Of a stretch of DNA of 64,000 nucleotides, positions 44,876 through 53,800 are shown one piece after another. The notes below the pieces were generated by a model. That model searched no databases. It saw nothing but the letters and a program-made list of their open reading frames with translations, and was not told the DNA's origin. The stretch is from RPQJ01 sp052035645. Lineage in GTDB: Bacteria; Pseudomonadota; Gammaproteobacteria; Steroidobacterales; Steroidobacteraceae. Position 1 is the stretch's first letter. Every line of letters begins with the position of its first letter. The translations under genes were made by a program, and so were the position numbers. The DNA lies in NCBI GenBank assembly GCA_052035645.1, contig JBPOHK010000137.1, positions 9,333-73,332 of the forward strand, written 5' to 3'.

Positions 44876-45036
44876 TCGACGCGGCCGACGAAGAACCTGC
44901 CCACCGCACGCCCGATGCATCGACGCGGTCGACGGAGAACCCGTCCGCCTCAATGCCCGATGCATCGACGCGGCCGACGAAGCACCCGCCCACCGCATGC
45001 GCGCTGCATCGACGCGGTCGACGACCAACCCGCGCG
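44876..45036. repeat. 44-45 bp tandem direct repeat, about 3.6 copies
   Basis: Units start at 44876, 44920, 44965 and 45009 with TCGACGCGG(C/T)CGACG; the last is partial. Units alternate CGCGGCC and CGCGGTC, so a higher-order unit of about 89 bp is possible. No unique spacers, so not CRISPR. Together with the two palindromes this fills the 541-bp gap between mnmA and nudJ. Confidence 0.75.
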
Positions 45037-45076
45037 ATTCTCGACCGCGCGTTCGAAAGATCGGGAGGAAACGCGA

Positions 45077-45556
45077 TCAGCCCGCGGCGGCGCGCGCGGC
45101 GGGCGTCGATGGCATCAGGTGACTGAGCAGCTCGAGCGGATAGCGCGTTCCCGACAGGTGGTCGTCGATGCAGCGCAGGACGAGCGGGCTGCGCAGCTTG
45201 GCCTGCTGCGCGATGAGCTGGTCGCGCACGCACCAGCGCGTGCGCACGATGCCGTGGTCGAGCGGCCGCGCCGCGTCGTGGGCTTCGAGCACGCCCGAGA
45301 AGGCGACGCGCAGGAACGTGCGGGCCATGTGCTCCGGCTGCCACATGTAGACGCCGACGACCGCCTCCGGGCGGAACGTCCAGCCCGTCTCCTCGAGCGT
45401 CTCGCGGATCACCGCGTCGAGGAAAGTTTCGCCCGGCTCCAGGTGCCCGGCGGGCTGGTTGATGACGATGCGGCCGCTGGCGCGCTCCTCGACGAGGAGG
45501 AACTGGCCGTCGCGCTCGGTCACGGCGGCGACGGTGACGTCAGGTTTCCATACCAT
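45077..45556 (-). CDS. nudJ: Nudix phosphohydrolase NudJ
   Basis: 159 residues. A complete Nudix box GHLEPGETFLDAVIRETLEETGW (G-x5-E-x7-REUxEExGU). Begins MVWKPDVTVAAV, matching the E. coli NudJ N-terminus MFKPHVTVA. E. coli NudJ hydrolyses the hydroxymethylpyrimidine pyrophosphate thiamine precursor and nucleoside di- and triphosphates. I chose the ATG at 45556 rather than 45565: it matches the family start, and the upstream ATG is part of a TATAATG sequence that looks like the -10 box. Same strand as mnmA, as in E. coli. Confidence 0.9.
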   Translation of the reverse strand: MVWKPDVTVAAVTERDGQFLLVEERASGRIVINQPAGHLEPGETFLDAVIRETLEETGWTFRPEAVVGVYMWQPEHMARTFLRVAFSGVLEAHDAARPLDHGIVRTRWCVRDQLIAQQAKLRSPLVLRCIDDHLSGTRYPLELLSHLMPSTPAARAAAG

Positions 45557-45563
45557 GTCCGTC

Positions 45564-45569
45564 ATTATA
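45564..45569 (-). promoter_or_regulatory. -10 box of nudJ, near-leaderless
   Basis: Minus-strand TATAAT (45569-45564) followed by seven bases (GACGGAC) and the chosen ATG. The spacing again implies a transcript that begins at or within a base or two of the start codon. Confidence 0.5.
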
Positions 45570-45589
45570 TCGAGCCGCAGCCGCGCAGA

Positions 45590-46096
45590 TCAGAAGTCGA
45601 CCGCGGTGGCCCGCAGTTCCGGCTGGATCAGGCTGCCGGCCCAGACTTCGTCGAAATAGGCGAGGTAGCGCTTGACCACCGAGGTGTCGTTCATCTCGGC
45701 GATGCCTTCCCACTTCGTGGCCTGCTGGCGGTAGACGATCGTCTTGTCGTCCGCGACGATGAACGCGCAGGGGTTGCTGCGGTACTCGGCCGCGACGTTG
45801 CGCAGGTCGATGTAGCTGGTCAGGCGACGGGCCATCATGAAAAACCGGTTGCCGTCGCGCACCGCGCGGCCCGGGTCGGAGATCAGCACGCGCAGGCGCG
45901 CGTGGCTGCGGGCGAGCACGAGCCGCTTCACCGGCTCGAGGAAGGAGTCGTGGTCGTAGATCTGCGGCTCGAGGTTGGGCGTGTAGATGGACAGCGTGCG
46001 GTTGGCGCGGGTCGCAAGGGCGGCGACCGCGGCGCGGTATTCATCCAGGTTCGACAGGATGCTCCGTGTTCCCGACACGTCCGACCTGCTGTTCAT
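45590..46096 (-). CDS. Uncharacterised protein with a phospholipase D-like look (DUF7931-type)
   Basis: 168 residues. The pattern RTLSIYTPNLEPQIYDHDSF, ARLRVLISDPGRAV and NPCAFIVADDKTIVYRQ resembles half of a PLD-like nucleotidyltransferase fold, without an HKD motif, so it is probably not catalytic in that way. I recall such proteins as DUF7931, often next to a GNAT acetyltransferase, as here. Its start overlaps the GNAT gene by 56 bp in another frame, implying translational coupling. Function unknown. Confidence 0.65.
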   Translation of the reverse strand: MNSRSDVSGTRSILSNLDEYRAAVAALATRANRTLSIYTPNLEPQIYDHDSFLEPVKRLVLARSHARLRVLISDPGRAVRDGNRFFMMARRLTSYIDLRNVAAEYRSNPCAFIVADDKTIVYRQQATKWEGIAEMNDTSVVKRYLAYFDEVWAGSLIQPELRATAVDF

Positions 46097-46541
46097 CCTC
46101 GTTCCCGATCCGCCGGCGCATTCGCCTGTGCGGTATTCCGACCTCGTCGAACTCCGGCCCTTCGGCGCGGAAACCCAGCCGCTCGTAGAATCCGAGGGCG
46201 GTCGCCTGGGCGTTGAGGTGCACCTGCGTGAGACCCTGCGCTGCGGCGAGGTCCACGAGGCGGCTCACGATCCCGGCGCCAACCCCAGTGCCGCGGTACT
46301 GCGGCAGTACGGCGACGCGACCAATCTTACCGGCGGGGTCCAGGCGCCCTGTGCCAACCACGTCACGGTTTGCGGCGAGCACGAGCAGGTGCCAGCAGAG
46401 CGGGTCGGCGTCGTCCCACTCGTCGGCTTCGGGGATGCCTTGTTCCTCGATGAAAACAGCGCGTCGCACGCGCTCGATGCGCGCGCGGTCCTGCGGCCAG
46501 CGGACGATCTCGAAGGTCGGCGGAGGGCCGGGCGAAGTCAT
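46041..46541 (-). CDS. GNAT-family N-acetyltransferase
   Basis: 166 residues. Acetyl-CoA binding motif A is visible as IGRVAVLPQYRGTGVGAGIVSRL, followed by VHLNAQATALGFYERLGFRAEGPEFDEVGIPHRRM, which resembles ElaA-type GNAT proteins. The N-terminus has RRAVFIEEQGIPEADEWDD. Substrate unknown. It overlaps the next gene by 56 bp, an unusually long overlap. 26 bp separate it from the purB stop. Confidence 0.85.
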   Translation of the reverse strand: MTSPGPPPTFEIVRWPQDRARIERVRRAVFIEEQGIPEADEWDDADPLCWHLLVLAANRDVVGTGRLDPAGKIGRVAVLPQYRGTGVGAGIVSRLVDLAAAQGLTQVHLNAQATALGFYERLGFRAEGPEFDEVGIPHRRMRRRIGNEDEQQVGRVGNTEHPVEPG

Positions 46542-46567
46542 CGGGGCGGCGTTATGTCAAGACGCGA

Positions 46568-47935
46568 CTAGATCTCGCGGGCGAGGCGGGCGGCCAGGCC
46601 GACGTACGACGCCGGCGTCATGTCCTTGAGGCGCTGCTTCTCGGCGGCCGGAATCGGCAGCGAGTCGAGGAAGGCCGACACGGCCGCCGCGTCGATGCGC
46701 CGGCCGCGGGTCAGCGCCTTCAGCTGTTCGTACGCATTGGGCACCGCGTAGCGGCGCATCACGGTCTGGATCGGCTCGGCCAGCAGTTCCCAGTTCGCGG
46801 CGAGGTCCTCCGCGAGACGGGTGCGGTCGACCTCGAGCCGGGCGAGCCCGCGCGCGACGGACTGCACGCCCACGTCGGCGTGCGCGAGCGCGACACCGAG
46901 GTTGCGCTGCACCGTCGAGTCGGTGAGGTCGCGCTGCCAGCGCGAGACCGGCAGCTTCTCCGCCATGAAGCGCAGCAGCGCGTTCGCGACGCCGAAGTTG
47001 CCTTCGCCGTTCTCGAAGTCGATGGGGTTGACCTTGTGCGGCATGGTCGAGGAACCGACTTCGCCGGCCACGACCTTCTGCCGGAAGTAGCCGAGCGACA
47101 CGTAGCCCCAGAAGTCGCGGCACAGGTCCACGAGGACGGTGTTGCAGCGCGCCAGCGCGTCGCAGTACTGCGCCGTCCAGTCGTGCGGCTCGATCTGGGT
47201 CGTGTACGGGTTCCACTCGAGGCCGAGCGCCTCGACCAGCGCGCGGCCGAGGCGCGGCCAGTCCGCGTCGGGGTAGGCCGCGAGGTGCGCGTTGAAGTTG
47301 CCGACCGCGCCGTTCGCCTTGCCGAGGATGCGCACGGCGGCGAACTGCTCGCAGGCGCCGCGCAGCCGGTGCACGAACACCGCGACTTCCTTGCCGAGCG
47401 TGGTCGGCGTCGCGGCCTGCCCGTGCGTGCGGGACATCATCGCGTCGTCGGCGTGCGCGTGGGCCATGGCGCGCAGCGCCTGCAGCAGCGCCTGCAGGTG
47501 CGGCAGCAGCACGCGGGCGCGGGCATCCCGGCACATCATCGCGTAGGCGAGGTTGTTGATGTCCTCGGAGGTGCAGGCGAAGTGCACGAACTCGAGGCGG
47601 CTGCGCCACGCCGGGTGCTCGGCGAGCTTGCGCTTGATCAGGTACTCCACGGCCTTGACGTCGTGGTTGGTCTCGCGCTCGATGGCCTTGACCGCCTCGG
47701 CATCGGCCGAGCCGAAGCCGTCGGCGATCGCCATGGCCGCCTGCAGGTCGTCGGGCGTGAGGCCCTGCAGTTCCGGCAGGGCGCCGCTCTGCGCCAGCAC
47801 CTTGAGCCACGTCATCTCGACGCGCACCCGGGCGCGGATGAGCCCGGCTTCGCTGAAGATTTCCCGCAGGTCGGAGCAGCGCGAGGCGTACCGGCCGTCG
47901 ACGGGGGAGAGCGCCGTCAGGGGTGTGAGGCTCAT
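46568..47935 (-). CDS. purB: Adenylosuccinate lyase PurB
   Basis: 455 residues, fumarase/aspartase superfamily, E. coli PurB type (longer than the Bacillus form). N-terminus MSLTPLTALSPVDGRYASR, THGQAATPTTLGKE, and the signature GSSTMPHKVNPIDFENGEGN with the catalytic Ser loop. It acts twice in purine synthesis, releasing fumarate from SAICAR and adenylosuccinate. The ATG at 47935 gives the conserved N-terminus. Divergent from fumC with an 81-bp gap. Confidence 0.96.
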   Translation of the reverse strand: MSLTPLTALSPVDGRYASRCSDLREIFSEAGLIRARVRVEMTWLKVLAQSGALPELQGLTPDDLQAAMAIADGFGSADAEAVKAIERETNHDVKAVEYLIKRKLAEHPAWRSRLEFVHFACTSEDINNLAYAMMCRDARARVLLPHLQALLQALRAMAHAHADDAMMSRTHGQAATPTTLGKEVAVFVHRLRGACEQFAAVRILGKANGAVGNFNAHLAAYPDADWPRLGRALVEALGLEWNPYTTQIEPHDWTAQYCDALARCNTVLVDLCRDFWGYVSLGYFRQKVVAGEVGSSTMPHKVNPIDFENGEGNFGVANALLRFMAEKLPVSRWQRDLTDSTVQRNLGVALAHADVGVQSVARGLARLEVDRTRLAEDLAANWELLAEPIQTVMRRYAVPNAYEQLKALTRGRRIDAAAVSAFLDSLPIPAAEKQRLKDMTPASYVGLAARLAREI

Positions 47936-48016
47936 GCGGTCATCCGGAGGTGCTACGATCGCGAATGATACCGCAGGGCCCGTCCGTGGCGCCTGCCCGT
48001 TCCCGGAGTTCCAGCG

Positions 48017-49420
48017 ATGTCCGCAACCGACTTTCGCATCGAGCGCGACAGCATGGGCGAGGTGCGCGTGCCGGCGCGCGCCCTCTGGGGCGCGCAGACC
48101 CAGCGCGCCGTGCAGAACTTCCATTTCGGCGGGCTGCCGATGCCGCGCGGCTTCATCCGGGCCCTCGGACTGATCAAGTGGGCCGCGGCCGGCGCCAATG
48201 TCGAACTCGGCGGACTGGACCGCTCCCTCGGGGACGCGATCGCCCGGGCGGCCCTCGAAGTGGCCGACGGCCGGCACGACTCGCACTTTCCGGTCGAGGT
48301 CTTCCAGACCGGGTCCGGCACCAGCAGCAACATGAACGCCAACGAGGTGATCGCCCGGCTGGCATCCGAATACGCCGGCGGAGCCGCCGTCCACCCGAAC
48401 GATCACGTCAACCGCAGCCAGAGCAGCAACGACGTGGTGCCGACGGCCATCCACCTCAGCGCCGCGCTGGCGCTGGCCGAGGGCCTGCTGCCGGCGCTGA
48501 AGGAGCTGATCGAGACCCTGGCGCGCAAGGCCGGCGACGTGGGTGACACGGTCAAGACCGGCCGGACGCACCTGATGGACGCCACGCCCCTCACGCTGGC
48601 GCAGGAAATGGGCGGCTGGCGTGCGCAGGTGGAGGACGGCGTCGCCCGGCTGCAGGCCGTGCGTCCGCGGCTGCACTCGCTGGCGCAGGGCGGGACGGCC
48701 GTCGGCACCGGCGTGAATGCGCCGACGGAGTTCGCTGCGAGGGTCGCGGCGCTGCTCTCGCAGCAGACCGGGCTCGACCTGCGGCCCAGCCGCGACTTCT
48801 TCGCGTCGCTGTCGTCGCAGGATACGGCCGTCGAGCTCTCGGGCCAGTTGCGCACGCTCGCCGTCGGTCTCATGAAGATCGCCAACGACCTGCGCTGGAT
48901 GAACAGCGGGCCCCTGGCCGGCCTCGGCGAGATCGCGCTGCCGGCCCTGCAGCCGGGCAGCAGCATCATGCCGGGCAAGGTCAATCCGGTCGTGCCGGAG
49001 GCGGTGGCCATGGCGGCGGCCCAGGTGATGGGCAACGACGCCACCATCGCGATCGCGGGGCAGTCGGGCAATTTCCAGCTCAACGTCATGCTGCCGGTGA
49101 TCGCATACAACCTGCTGCAGAGCATCGAACTGCTCGCCGCCGCCGCGCGCGCACTCGCCCGCAGCGCCGTCGCGGGCTTCGCGGTCGACGGGCGCAGGAT
49201 CGCGTCCGCGCTGGACCGCAATCCGATGCTGGTGACCGCCCTCAACCCGGTGATCGGATACGACCGGGCCGCGGCCATCGCCAAGCGTGCCTATGCCGAG
49301 GGGCGCGCCATCCGCGACGTCGCGCTCGAGATGACCGATCTGGGCGAGGAAAGGCTCGCGAAGCTGCTCGACCCCGCGGCCCTGACCCGCGGCGGCGTGC
49401 GTCACGGCGGAGGCGGCTGA
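48017..49420 (+). CDS. fumC: Class II fumarate hydratase FumC
   Basis: 467 residues, oxygen-stable fumarase. Motifs: TGSGTSSNMNANEVIA, NRSQSSNDVVPTA, TGRTHLMDATPLTL, and the catalytic loop GSSIMPGKVNPVV. Hydrates fumarate to malate; it shares its fold with the divergent purB product, whose reaction releases fumarate. The stop is directly followed by the TTG of the next gene. Confidence 0.96.
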   Translation: MSATDFRIERDSMGEVRVPARALWGAQTQRAVQNFHFGGLPMPRGFIRALGLIKWAAAGANVELGGLDRSLGDAIARAALEVADGRHDSHFPVEVFQTGSGTSSNMNANEVIARLASEYAGGAAVHPNDHVNRSQSSNDVVPTAIHLSAALALAEGLLPALKELIETLARKAGDVGDTVKTGRTHLMDATPLTLAQEMGGWRAQVEDGVARLQAVRPRLHSLAQGGTAVGTGVNAPTEFAARVAALLSQQTGLDLRPSRDFFASLSSQDTAVELSGQLRTLAVGLMKIANDLRWMNSGPLAGLGEIALPALQPGSSIMPGKVNPVVPEAVAMAAAQVMGNDATIAIAGQSGNFQLNVMLPVIAYNLLQSIELLAAAARALARSAVAGFAVDGRRIASALDRNPMLVTALNPVIGYDRAAAIAKRAYAEGRAIRDVALEMTDLGEERLAKLLDPAALTRGGVRHGGGG

Positions 49421-50071
49421 TTGGCGGACAGCAGCCCCATCGCCGTCACGCCGCTGCGCGAGCGGATCGCGGGCAGGCTGAGCGGTACCCGCCCCGGGGG
49501 CGATCCGCTCGACGCGTTCCTGCGCGACACGCCCGCCGACCGCCACGACGTGCTGCGGCGCGCGGTGCCGCGCGATCTCACCGCGGCGGCCGTGCTGGTG
49601 CCGATCGTCGAGCGACCGGCCGGTGCGACGGTGCTGCTGACGGTGCGCGCGTCGCACCTCAAGAACCACGCGGGCCAGATCAGTTTTCCCGGCGGCCGGC
49701 TCGAGCCCGGCGACGCCACGCCCTGGGCGGCGGCGCTGCGCGAGACGGAAGAGGAGATCGGTCTCGCCCGCGAGCACGTGACCCTCGCCGGCTACCTGAA
49801 CGACCACATGGTGATCTCCGGCTTCCTGATCACGCCCGCCGTCGGCTTCGTGCGCCCCCAGTTCGCGCTGCGGCTCGACCCCACCGAGGTGGACGAGGTG
49901 TTCGAAGTGCCGCTCGAGTTCGTGCTCGACCGCCGCAATCACGTGCCGCGCGAACGCCACTACCACGGCACCACCGTCACGACCTACGACATCCCGTACC
50001 GGGGCCGGCAGATCTGGGGCGCGACGGCGAACATGCTGGTGACGCTCTGCCGGCTGCTGGAGGAGGGGTGA
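49421..50071 (+). CDS. Nudix hydrolase, CoA pyrophosphatase (NudL) type
   Basis: 216 residues. The NudL-specific context SHLKNHAGQISFPGGRLEPGD precedes the Nudix box GGRLEPGDATPWAAALRETE... with EEIGL. These enzymes cleave CoA and derivatives to phosphopantetheine and 3',5'-ADP. The start is TTG 49421, abutting the fumC stop. Its own stop overlaps mazG by 4 bp (GTGA), so fumC, this gene and mazG look coupled. Confidence 0.85.
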   Translation: MADSSPIAVTPLRERIAGRLSGTRPGGDPLDAFLRDTPADRHDVLRRAVPRDLTAAAVLVPIVERPAGATVLLTVRASHLKNHAGQISFPGGRLEPGDATPWAAALRETEEEIGLAREHVTLAGYLNDHMVISGFLITPAVGFVRPQFALRLDPTEVDEVFEVPLEFVLDRRNHVPRERHYHGTTVTTYDIPYRGRQIWGATANMLVTLCRLLEEG

Positions 50072-50853
50072 GCATGGCCATCGAGCGGCTGCTCGCGATC
50101 ATGGAACGCTTGCGCGATCCGCAGACCGGTTGTCCCTGGGATCGCGAACAGGACTGGGCGAGCATTGCGCCCCACACGATCGAGGAAGCCTACGAACTGG
50201 CGGATGCAATCGCCTCGGGCGACCCGCGGCGCGTTCGCGACGAACTGGGCGACGTGCTGTTCCAGGTGGTCTTCCAGGCGCGCATCGCCGAGGAGCGCGG
50301 CCTGTTCGACTTCGCGGGCGTGGCGGCGGACATTGCCGGGAAGCTCGAGCGTCGCCATCCGCACGTGTTCGGCACCGCCCGGGTGGCCGACGCCGGGGCC
50401 CAGACGCAGGCGTGGGAGGTCCACAAGGCGGCCGAGCGTCGCGAACGGGGCGAAGGCAGCGGCGCGCTCGACGGCGTCACCGTCGGACTGCCGGGCCTCA
50501 CCCGCGCGGCCAAGCTCGGGCGCCGGGCGGCCCGCGTGGGATTCGACTGGAGCGACGTGCCGGGCGTGCTGGGCAAGGTCGAGGAGGAAGTGAGCGAGCT
50601 GCGCGAGGCGGCCCGTACCGGCGATGCGTCCGCGGTCGAGGAGGAACTCGGCGACCTGCTGTTCAGCGTCGCGCAGGTCGCACGGCACCTGGGCGTGGAT
50701 CCCGAGTCCGCCCTGCGGGCCGCGAATGCGAAGTTCGAGCGCCGCTTCCGCGACATGGAGTCCCGCCTCGCCGCGCTCGGCCGGTCGGTCGAGGGCACCC
50801 CCGGCGAGGAGCTCGAGGCGCTCTGGGCCGAGGCCAAGCGCAACGTCGGCTGA
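50068..50853 (+). CDS. mazG: Nucleoside triphosphate pyrophosphohydrolase MazG
   Basis: 261 residues with two tandem all-alpha MazG domains. The first has GCPWDREQDWASIAPHTIEEAYEL and DELGDVLFQVVFQ; the second has KVEEEVSELREAA and EEELGDLLFSVAQVARHLG, each with the EExxE and ExxD metal ligands. It hydrolyses house-cleaning NTPs to NMP and PPi. Start GTG 50068 overlapping the previous stop; an ATG at 50074 is an alternative only two codons in. Confidence 0.94.
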   Translation: MSMAIERLLAIMERLRDPQTGCPWDREQDWASIAPHTIEEAYELADAIASGDPRRVRDELGDVLFQVVFQARIAEERGLFDFAGVAADIAGKLERRHPHVFGTARVADAGAQTQAWEVHKAAERRERGEGSGALDGVTVGLPGLTRAAKLGRRAARVGFDWSDVPGVLGKVEEEVSELREAARTGDASAVEEELGDLLFSVAQVARHLGVDPESALRAANAKFERRFRDMESRLAALGRSVEGTPGEELEALWAEAKRNVG

Positions 50854-50860
50854 CCCGTCG

Positions 50861-53800
50861 ATGACCGCCGCCTCCCCCGGACCCGCGGCGCGCGTCGCCG
50901 CCCTGCGCGACTCGCTGGAGCGCTGCCTGTTGCGCGATCGCGCCCGCCTCGCCGCCACGGTCGAGCGCATCGCGCGTCGCGCAGCGGCGGCCGATCCGCG
51001 CGAGATCGAGCGGCTGGAGGCGCGGCTCGCCGCGTCGGTGGCGCACGCGGAGTCGCGTCGCGCCTCGGTTCCGCCGATCCGGTACGACGACACGCTGCCC
51101 GTCCACCTGCGGCGCGAGGAGATCGCCGCGGCGCTCGCGCGCTCGCCGGTCACCATCGTGAGCGGGGCCACGGGCAGCGGCAAGAGCACGCAGCTGCCGA
51201 AGATCTGCCTCGAGCTCGGTCGTGGTGCGCGCGGCCTGATCGGCCACACCCAGCCGCGTCGCATCGCGGCACAGGCGCTGGCGGGGCGCATCGCGGCGGA
51301 GATCGGCACCGCGCCGGGCGATCTCGTCGGCTACCAGGTGCGCTTCGTCGATCGCACCAGTCCGCGCACGCTGGTCAAGCTGATGACCGACGGCGTGCTG
51401 TTGCGCGAACTCGAGGGCGACCCGACGCTGCTGCGCTACGACACGCTCATCATCGACGAGGCGCACGAGCGCAGCCTGAACGTCGACTTCCTGCTCGGCG
51501 TCTGTCGCCAGCTGGTGCTGCGACGGCCCGAGCTGCGCGTGATCGTCACCTCCGCCACCATCGAGACGCGGCGCTTCGCCGAGTACTTCGGCGGTGCGCC
51601 GGTGATCGACGTCGAGGGCCGCAGCTACCCGGTCGAGGTGCGGTACCGTCCACTGCAGGAGGACGACGAGAACGAGCCGTCCCTGCCCGAAGCGGTGCGC
51701 GGCGCACTGGCCGAACTCGACCGCGACGCGCGCGGGGTCGAGGGCGACGCGCTGGTGTTCCTGCCGGGCGAGAAGCAGATCCACGAGACGCGCGACCTGC
51801 TCGTGCGCAGCCGCGTCGACTGGGACGTGCTGCCGCTGTACGCGCGGCTCTCGGCGCCGGAGCAGGAGCGCATCTTCGCGCCGCATGCGCGTCGCCGGGC
51901 GGTACTCGCGACCAACGTGGCCGAAACCTCGCTCACGATCCCGGGCGTGCGCTTCGTCGTCGACGCGGGGCTCGCGCGCATCAGCCGCTACAGCCCGCGG
52001 GCCAAGTTCCAGCGCCTGCCGATCGAGCCCGTCTCGCAGGCGAGTGCGGACCAGCGCAAGGGCCGCTGTGGCCGCGAGGGCGAGGGCATCTGCGTGCGCC
52101 TGTACTCCGCCGACGACTTCGCGGCGCGGCCGGCCTACACCGATCCGGAGATCCTGCGCACCAACCTCGCCAGCCTGATCCTGCAGATGGCCGCGCTCGG
52201 TCTCGGCGCGCCCGAGGACTTTCCCTTCCTCGACGCGCCCGACGCGCGCCTGCTCAACGACGGCTACCGGCTGCTGCAGGAACTGGGTGCCGTGGACGGC
52301 GACCGTCGCATCACGCGCCTCGGCCGCCAGCTCGCGGGACTTCCGGTCGACCCGCGCCTCGCGCGGGTGCTGGTCGAGGCGGGCCGGCGCGGCTGCCTCG
52401 CCGACGCGCTGGTGCTTGCGGCGTTCCTCAGCATCCAGGATCCGCGCGTGCGCCCGCTCGAGCAGGCCGAGGCCGCGGACGAGAAGCACGCCCTGTTCGC
52501 GGACCCGCGGTCGGACTTCGTCGCGGTGCTCAATCTCTGGCGGGCATCGCGCGAGCAGGCGGCCGCCGGTACCCGGGCCTTCCGGCACTGGTGCAAGCTG
52601 CATTTCCTGTCGTTCCCGCGCATGCGCGAGTGGGTCGACCTGCAGGAGCAGCTCGGCGAGATCGCCGCGACGCTGCAGCTCGGGTCCGCGGCGGAGACGC
52701 CGGCTAGCCCGGCGGTGCTGCACCAGTGCGTCCTCGCGGGCTTCCTCGGCGGCATCGGCGTGCTCGACGAGGGCAAGACGTACCTCGGCGCGCGCGACAC
52801 GCGCTTCGTGATCGCACCGGGTACGCCGCTGCAGAAGCGTCCCCCGCACTGGATCGTCGCGGCGAGCCTGGTCGAGACCCAGCGCCTGTACGCGCGCATG
52901 GTGGCGCAGGTGCAGCCCTCGTGGATCGAGGCGGCCGGGGCGCACCTCGTGCGACGGACCTACGGCGACGCGGAGTGGGATGCGGCCCGCGGCGCCGCGC
53001 GCGTCACCGAGACCGTGACCCTCTACGGCCGGGTCCTCAGCAGCGGCCGCAAGGTCGACTTCGCGCCTCTCGATCCGGAGGCGGCCCGGCGCATGTTCGT
53101 CGAGGAGGCGCTGGTGCGCGGCTCCGGCATGTCCGCGCACGCGTTCCTCGCGCGCAATGCCGACACCCGCGCGCGGCTCGAGCACGTCGAGTGCTGCCTG
53201 CGACGCCGCGACCTGCTCGCGTCCGACGGGCCGCTCATCGAGTTCTTCCTGGCGCGCGTGCCGGTCCAGGTCACCTCGACCCGGCGCTTCGAGAAGTGGT
53301 GGGGCGCGGAGCAGGTGCATCGGCCCCACCTGCTCGACGCGCCGCAAGAGGTCTTTCTCTCGGGCCCGCTGCCGGTCGTGCGACGCGAGGACTTCCCCGA
53401 CACCCTGGCCGTGGACGGCAACGATCTCGCGCTGCGCTACGCCTTCGACGCCACCGACGCGGCGGACGGCGTCACGCTCGACGTGCCGCTGCCGTTGCTG
53501 CGATCGCTGCCGGCCGAGCGGCTGGCCTGGCTGGTGCCGGGCTGGCTGCGCGACAAGGTCATCGCGCTGCTGCGGGGCCTGCCGAAGGACCTGCGGCGCG
53601 AGCTCGTGCCCATTCCCGAGTGCGCGGACGAATTCCTCGCGGGCGTGAACGCGGACGGCGGCTACGGCGTGGGCTCGCTGTTCGACCGGCTCGCCGAATT
53701 CGCCACTCGCCGCGCCGGCGCACGGATCGAGCCGGAGCAACTGGCGCAGATCGAGCTGCCGCCGTGGCTGCGCATCAACCTGCGCGTCCTCGACGGGGAG

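Noticed and set aside
44876..45036. Short regularly spaced direct repeats, considered as a CRISPR array
   Set aside because: Units are contiguous 44-45 bp tandem copies without unique spacers, and no cas genes are present in the window.
44536..45344. Long minus-strand open frame through the palindromes and tandem repeats, which might be read as a repeat protein (VDASG-type repeats)
   Set aside because: Frames are open on both strands because the repeat is a near-multiple of three and GC-rich. The putative protein runs into nudJ in another frame, is low complexity, and has no ribosome site.
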